Positions 62,240 to 64,000 of a stretch of DNA of 64,000 nucleotides are shown piece by piece. Under the pieces are notes generated by a model. That model was not told the origin of the DNA. It worked only from the letters and a program-made list of their open reading frames with translations, and made no database searches. The position numbers and the translations under genes were made by a program. This stretch comes from Diploptera punctata (Eukaryota > Arthropoda > Insecta > Blattodea > Blaberidae), in contig JASPKZ010010277.1 in the NCBI GenBank assembly GCA_030220185.1, positions 958,501 to 1,022,500 on the forward strand, given 5' to 3'. Position 1 is the first letter of the stretch; each line of letters starts with the position of its first letter.

Positions 62240-62780
62240 CAGTGGTCAAAATGATTTTTGTCTCATGAGTACCAATAGTTGTACTTAATGCAGTTTTTTA
62301 TCGTGTTTTCAAATATGTATTCGGAATTTATCCATCATCTACAGTTTTTTGTTTCAATTAATGGATTTAAGTAATTATTTTTTAATAAACTTTTTTCGTC
62401 CATTTGTCCATTGTAAAATAAAACCAAATGAGCTAACTCAGGAAATTTCAGCTATGGAAAAGATATATCAAGGCAAATGGAATCCTAATATGATGGCCGA
62501 TTATTGTTGGGCCATCAGGAGGGATGCTCGACAGGCGAAATATAGCAGAAAATCGTCATTTCGTACTATCTAGGTGAGTCCAAATGTTCGAATATTGTGT
62601 AGTTATGAATGTAGAAAATATTAAAATGTTTGAAATTATACATTTTGTCTCTCGGAAACCTTGTATGTTGGGGGGAAACCGATATCATATTTGAATTCAG
62701 GAGAAAAAATACTATCAGAATCACATATTTTTCTTTCTGAGACAGAAACAAAGGTTAGTTTTTGTTGCTCAGTGTTATGG
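62240..62780 (+). mobile_element. Repeat M, copy 3
   Basis: Begins CAGTGGTCAAAATGATTTTT and ends TTTTTGTTGCTCAGTG. The frame reads NELTQEISAMEKIYQGKWNP, MMADYCWAIRRDARQAKYSR and a stop at 62572-62574, directly followed by GTGAGT. The length of about 540 bp equals that of the other two copies, so the unit is defined by its ends and not by random truncation. Confidence 0.65.
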
Positions 62781-62897
62781 ATATCTCATCTACTTCAGCT
62801 TCTGTGTTAATGGCAGACGCCATACTATGAACTCTAAAAAAGGCGAAAACGACCGAGATGGTGGATTAGAAGTTTTCTAGCGAAAATATATTCGGAA

Positions 62898-63125
62898 AGA
62901 GTTGCCCTTTTCTATTTTAGTTTTTTCTCTCAAGTATTGAGACCTCAGTGAGTGACGTTTTTTCTTAACTTCTTGAAGAGTGCATTCCATACCATGAGAA
63001 ATCCGTTGCAGGGTATAGTTTCTATGGCTACAGTTCTTATGGCTTGAATTTGTTATATTCCACAGCACTGTCTCCTATTCATATAGTTCAATAAGTTTCT
63101 CCACTTTAAATTTAGACCACTCCAT
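62898..63125 (-). pseudogene. MADF-like domain remnant
   Basis: From the ATG at 63125 the minus strand reads MEWSKFKVEKLIELYE, a stop, ETVLWNITNSSHKNCSHRNY, MECTLQEVKKKRHSLRSQYL, REKTKIEK. The LIELYE-x-LWN helix 1 region, the LQEVKKK block and the LRSQYLREKTKIEK block are all in MADF order. One stop interrupts helix 1, and the C-terminal flank is lost. Origin may be a host regulator copy or a PIF/Harbinger companion gene. Confidence 0.6.
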
Positions 63126-63377
63126 CACAAAAAAAAAAACACACCAGCACTGACACCACTGAAAATACCACAACCACAAACAAGACAGAAGTTTGAACTT
63201 ATACTCGCAGCGTAGGGTCTGGAAGACAGCGAATATAGACTGTACTGCACATTCACGTGCCCTTGGGACATGTGGCAGACCGTTTCCATTTTCTGTGGTA
63301 TAAATTGTGGCACATGTTGCTCGCCACAGTCACTTGGTACATTTGTGCCCTGGAACTTGTGCAACATGATGCATACT
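63126..63377. other. Unassigned spacer
   Basis: No recognised element between the MADF remnant and the PLE end. Confidence 0.4.
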
Positions 63378-63463
63378 GACTTAGGCTTTCACGGCCGGAG
63401 TTACTATGATGCTCTTGTAGAAGATTTCCGGGCTGTTGGCCGTGGTCTTGAGGCTTGTAGTTC

Positions 63464-63504
63464 CTCGACGTTCCGCCAGGGACTGCGTCCGGCATCCTCA
63501 AGGG
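63464..63504 (-). ncRNA. Degenerate hammerhead-like motif
   Basis: Minus strand: CCC, TTGAGGA, stem II around loop CGCAGT, GGAAC in place of GAAAC, GTC, GAG. Two core changes make activity unlikely. Confidence 0.5.
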
Positions 63505-63931
63505 TTGTCTTGAGACTGGCAATTTTGTCGACTACCTGCCCTTTTTGTACATTTATCCGCGATATGTTCTCTGGGCGATCCGTTACTTCGTAAATTGTAT
63601 CTGCCTTCTGGTTGGTTAGCATTAGAGTCTTCCATTGCACCAATGAGGTTGCTGTCTGATGTTCTAGTAGATTGTTCTTGTAGGAGTTTACATATGGCTT
63701 TCTTTAAGACTGATATTCATGTTTTTTTTTTTACTTTTAACGATTCTTCCATTCTATTGTAATTATTTTGATGTTTGAGTATCTCAATGGCTTCTCGTTA
63801 CAGACGGGTAAAATAGTGTGTGCAGTTAGATAATAGCCTATATCTATGTAGTTGTATTGTACTGTATGGAACGTCGCGGATAAATGTATAAATAAGGCAG
63901 GTAGTCGGCAAAATTGCCAGTCTCAAGACAA

Positions 63932-63972
63932 CCCTTGAGGATGCCGGACGCAGTCTCTGGCAAAACGTCGGG
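63932..63972 (+). ncRNA. Degenerate hammerhead-like motif
   Basis: CCC, TTGAGGA, stem II TGCCGGA/TCTCTGGC with loop CGCAG, AAAAC in place of GAAAC, GTC, GGG. Inverted partner of the motif at 63464-63504. Confidence 0.5.
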
Positions 63973-64000
63973 GAACTACAAGCCTCAAGACCACGGCCAA

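Larger units (their letters stand above)
63378..64000 (-). mobile_element. Penelope-like element end with inverted terminal repeats
   Basis: 63378-63560 (minus) and 63893-64000 (plus) are inverted copies of the terminal repeat (GGGTTGTCTTGAGACTGGCA and its complement, CTTGTAGTTCC and GGAACTACAAG). Between them, about 63845-63730, the minus strand reads THYFTRL, a stop, REAIEILKHQNNYNRMEESL, the C-terminal end of the GIY-YIG protein also seen at 48.7 kb. The GIY-YIG core itself is gone. The right copy runs off the window. Confidence 0.78.

Noticed and set aside
63270..63643. Frames of 79-107 codons at the right end
   Set aside because: They run through the PLE terminal repeat and its inverted copy, not through the GIY-YIG coding remnant frame.

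Overview
The window looks like intergenic or intronic DNA of a large, AT-rich, repeat-dense arthropod genome. I found no complete host gene, rRNA, true tRNA gene, operon or CRISPR array. Almost everything recognisable is a transposable element or a simple repeat: non-LTR retrotransposon (LINE) fragments, tRNA-derived SINEs, Helitrons, Penelope-like elements (PLEs), and terminal-inverted-repeat (TIR) or foldback DNA elements. From memory of such repeats the host is most likely an insect with a big genome, perhaps a cockroach or termite. That is an impression, not a proof.

Family labels used here are local. LINE-A to LINE-F are LINEs known mostly from their 3' coding ends; the RT catalytic motif survives only in a few. 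LINE-A has about ten copies, with the motif YTDD at 21.0 kb. LINE-B is a loose group whose products end in a GRPRKRW-like tail. LINE-C has an FADD motif at 47.4 kb. A CR1/Jockey-like LINE is known mainly from a conserved hairpin 3' end. SINE-1, SINE-2 and SINE-3 have tRNA-like heads. Repeats M, W, X, Y and Z are unnamed families defined by copies inside this window.

Layout. 0-8 kb: CR1-like tails, a Helitron end, two copies of repeat X (one holding a SINE), a long-arm inverted-repeat element at 6.0-7.2 kb split by a SINE-1, and another at 7.4-7.9 kb. 8-22 kb: LINE-A and LINE-B fragments, SINE-1 and SINE-3, a transposase remnant between inverted arms (18.2 kb), and an I-like LINE end with RNase H (19.7-20.6 kb). 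22-36 kb: Tc1/mariner remnant, MADF fragment, repeat M, the minisatellite-bearing TIR element Z, PLE foldbacks, and an inverted SINE/LINE duplication (29.8-31.3 kb). 36-48 kb: a near-perfect 194-bp-arm inverted repeat, a Helitron, a PLE end with a hammerhead-like motif (40.0 kb), and a LINE-A cluster. 48-64 kb: a PLE with GIY-YIG endonuclease and hammerhead motif (48.4-49.0 kb), a second element Z, a hAT-like MITE inside a SINE, two more Helitrons (one carrying a PLE foldback), a third repeat M, a second MADF fragment, and a PLE end with inverted terminal repeats at the window edge.

The elements do not form a pathway. They record layered insertion: SINE into repeat X, SINE into an inverted-repeat element, hAT into SINE, PLE into Helitron, LINE into element Z, and a chimeric LINE into LINE-A. 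The most interesting signals are the hammerhead-ribozyme-like motifs in the PLE termini, the two TIR elements with a 51-bp minisatellite, the near-identical hairpin at 36.8-37.3 kb, and the chimeric retrocopy at 51.2-51.6 kb.
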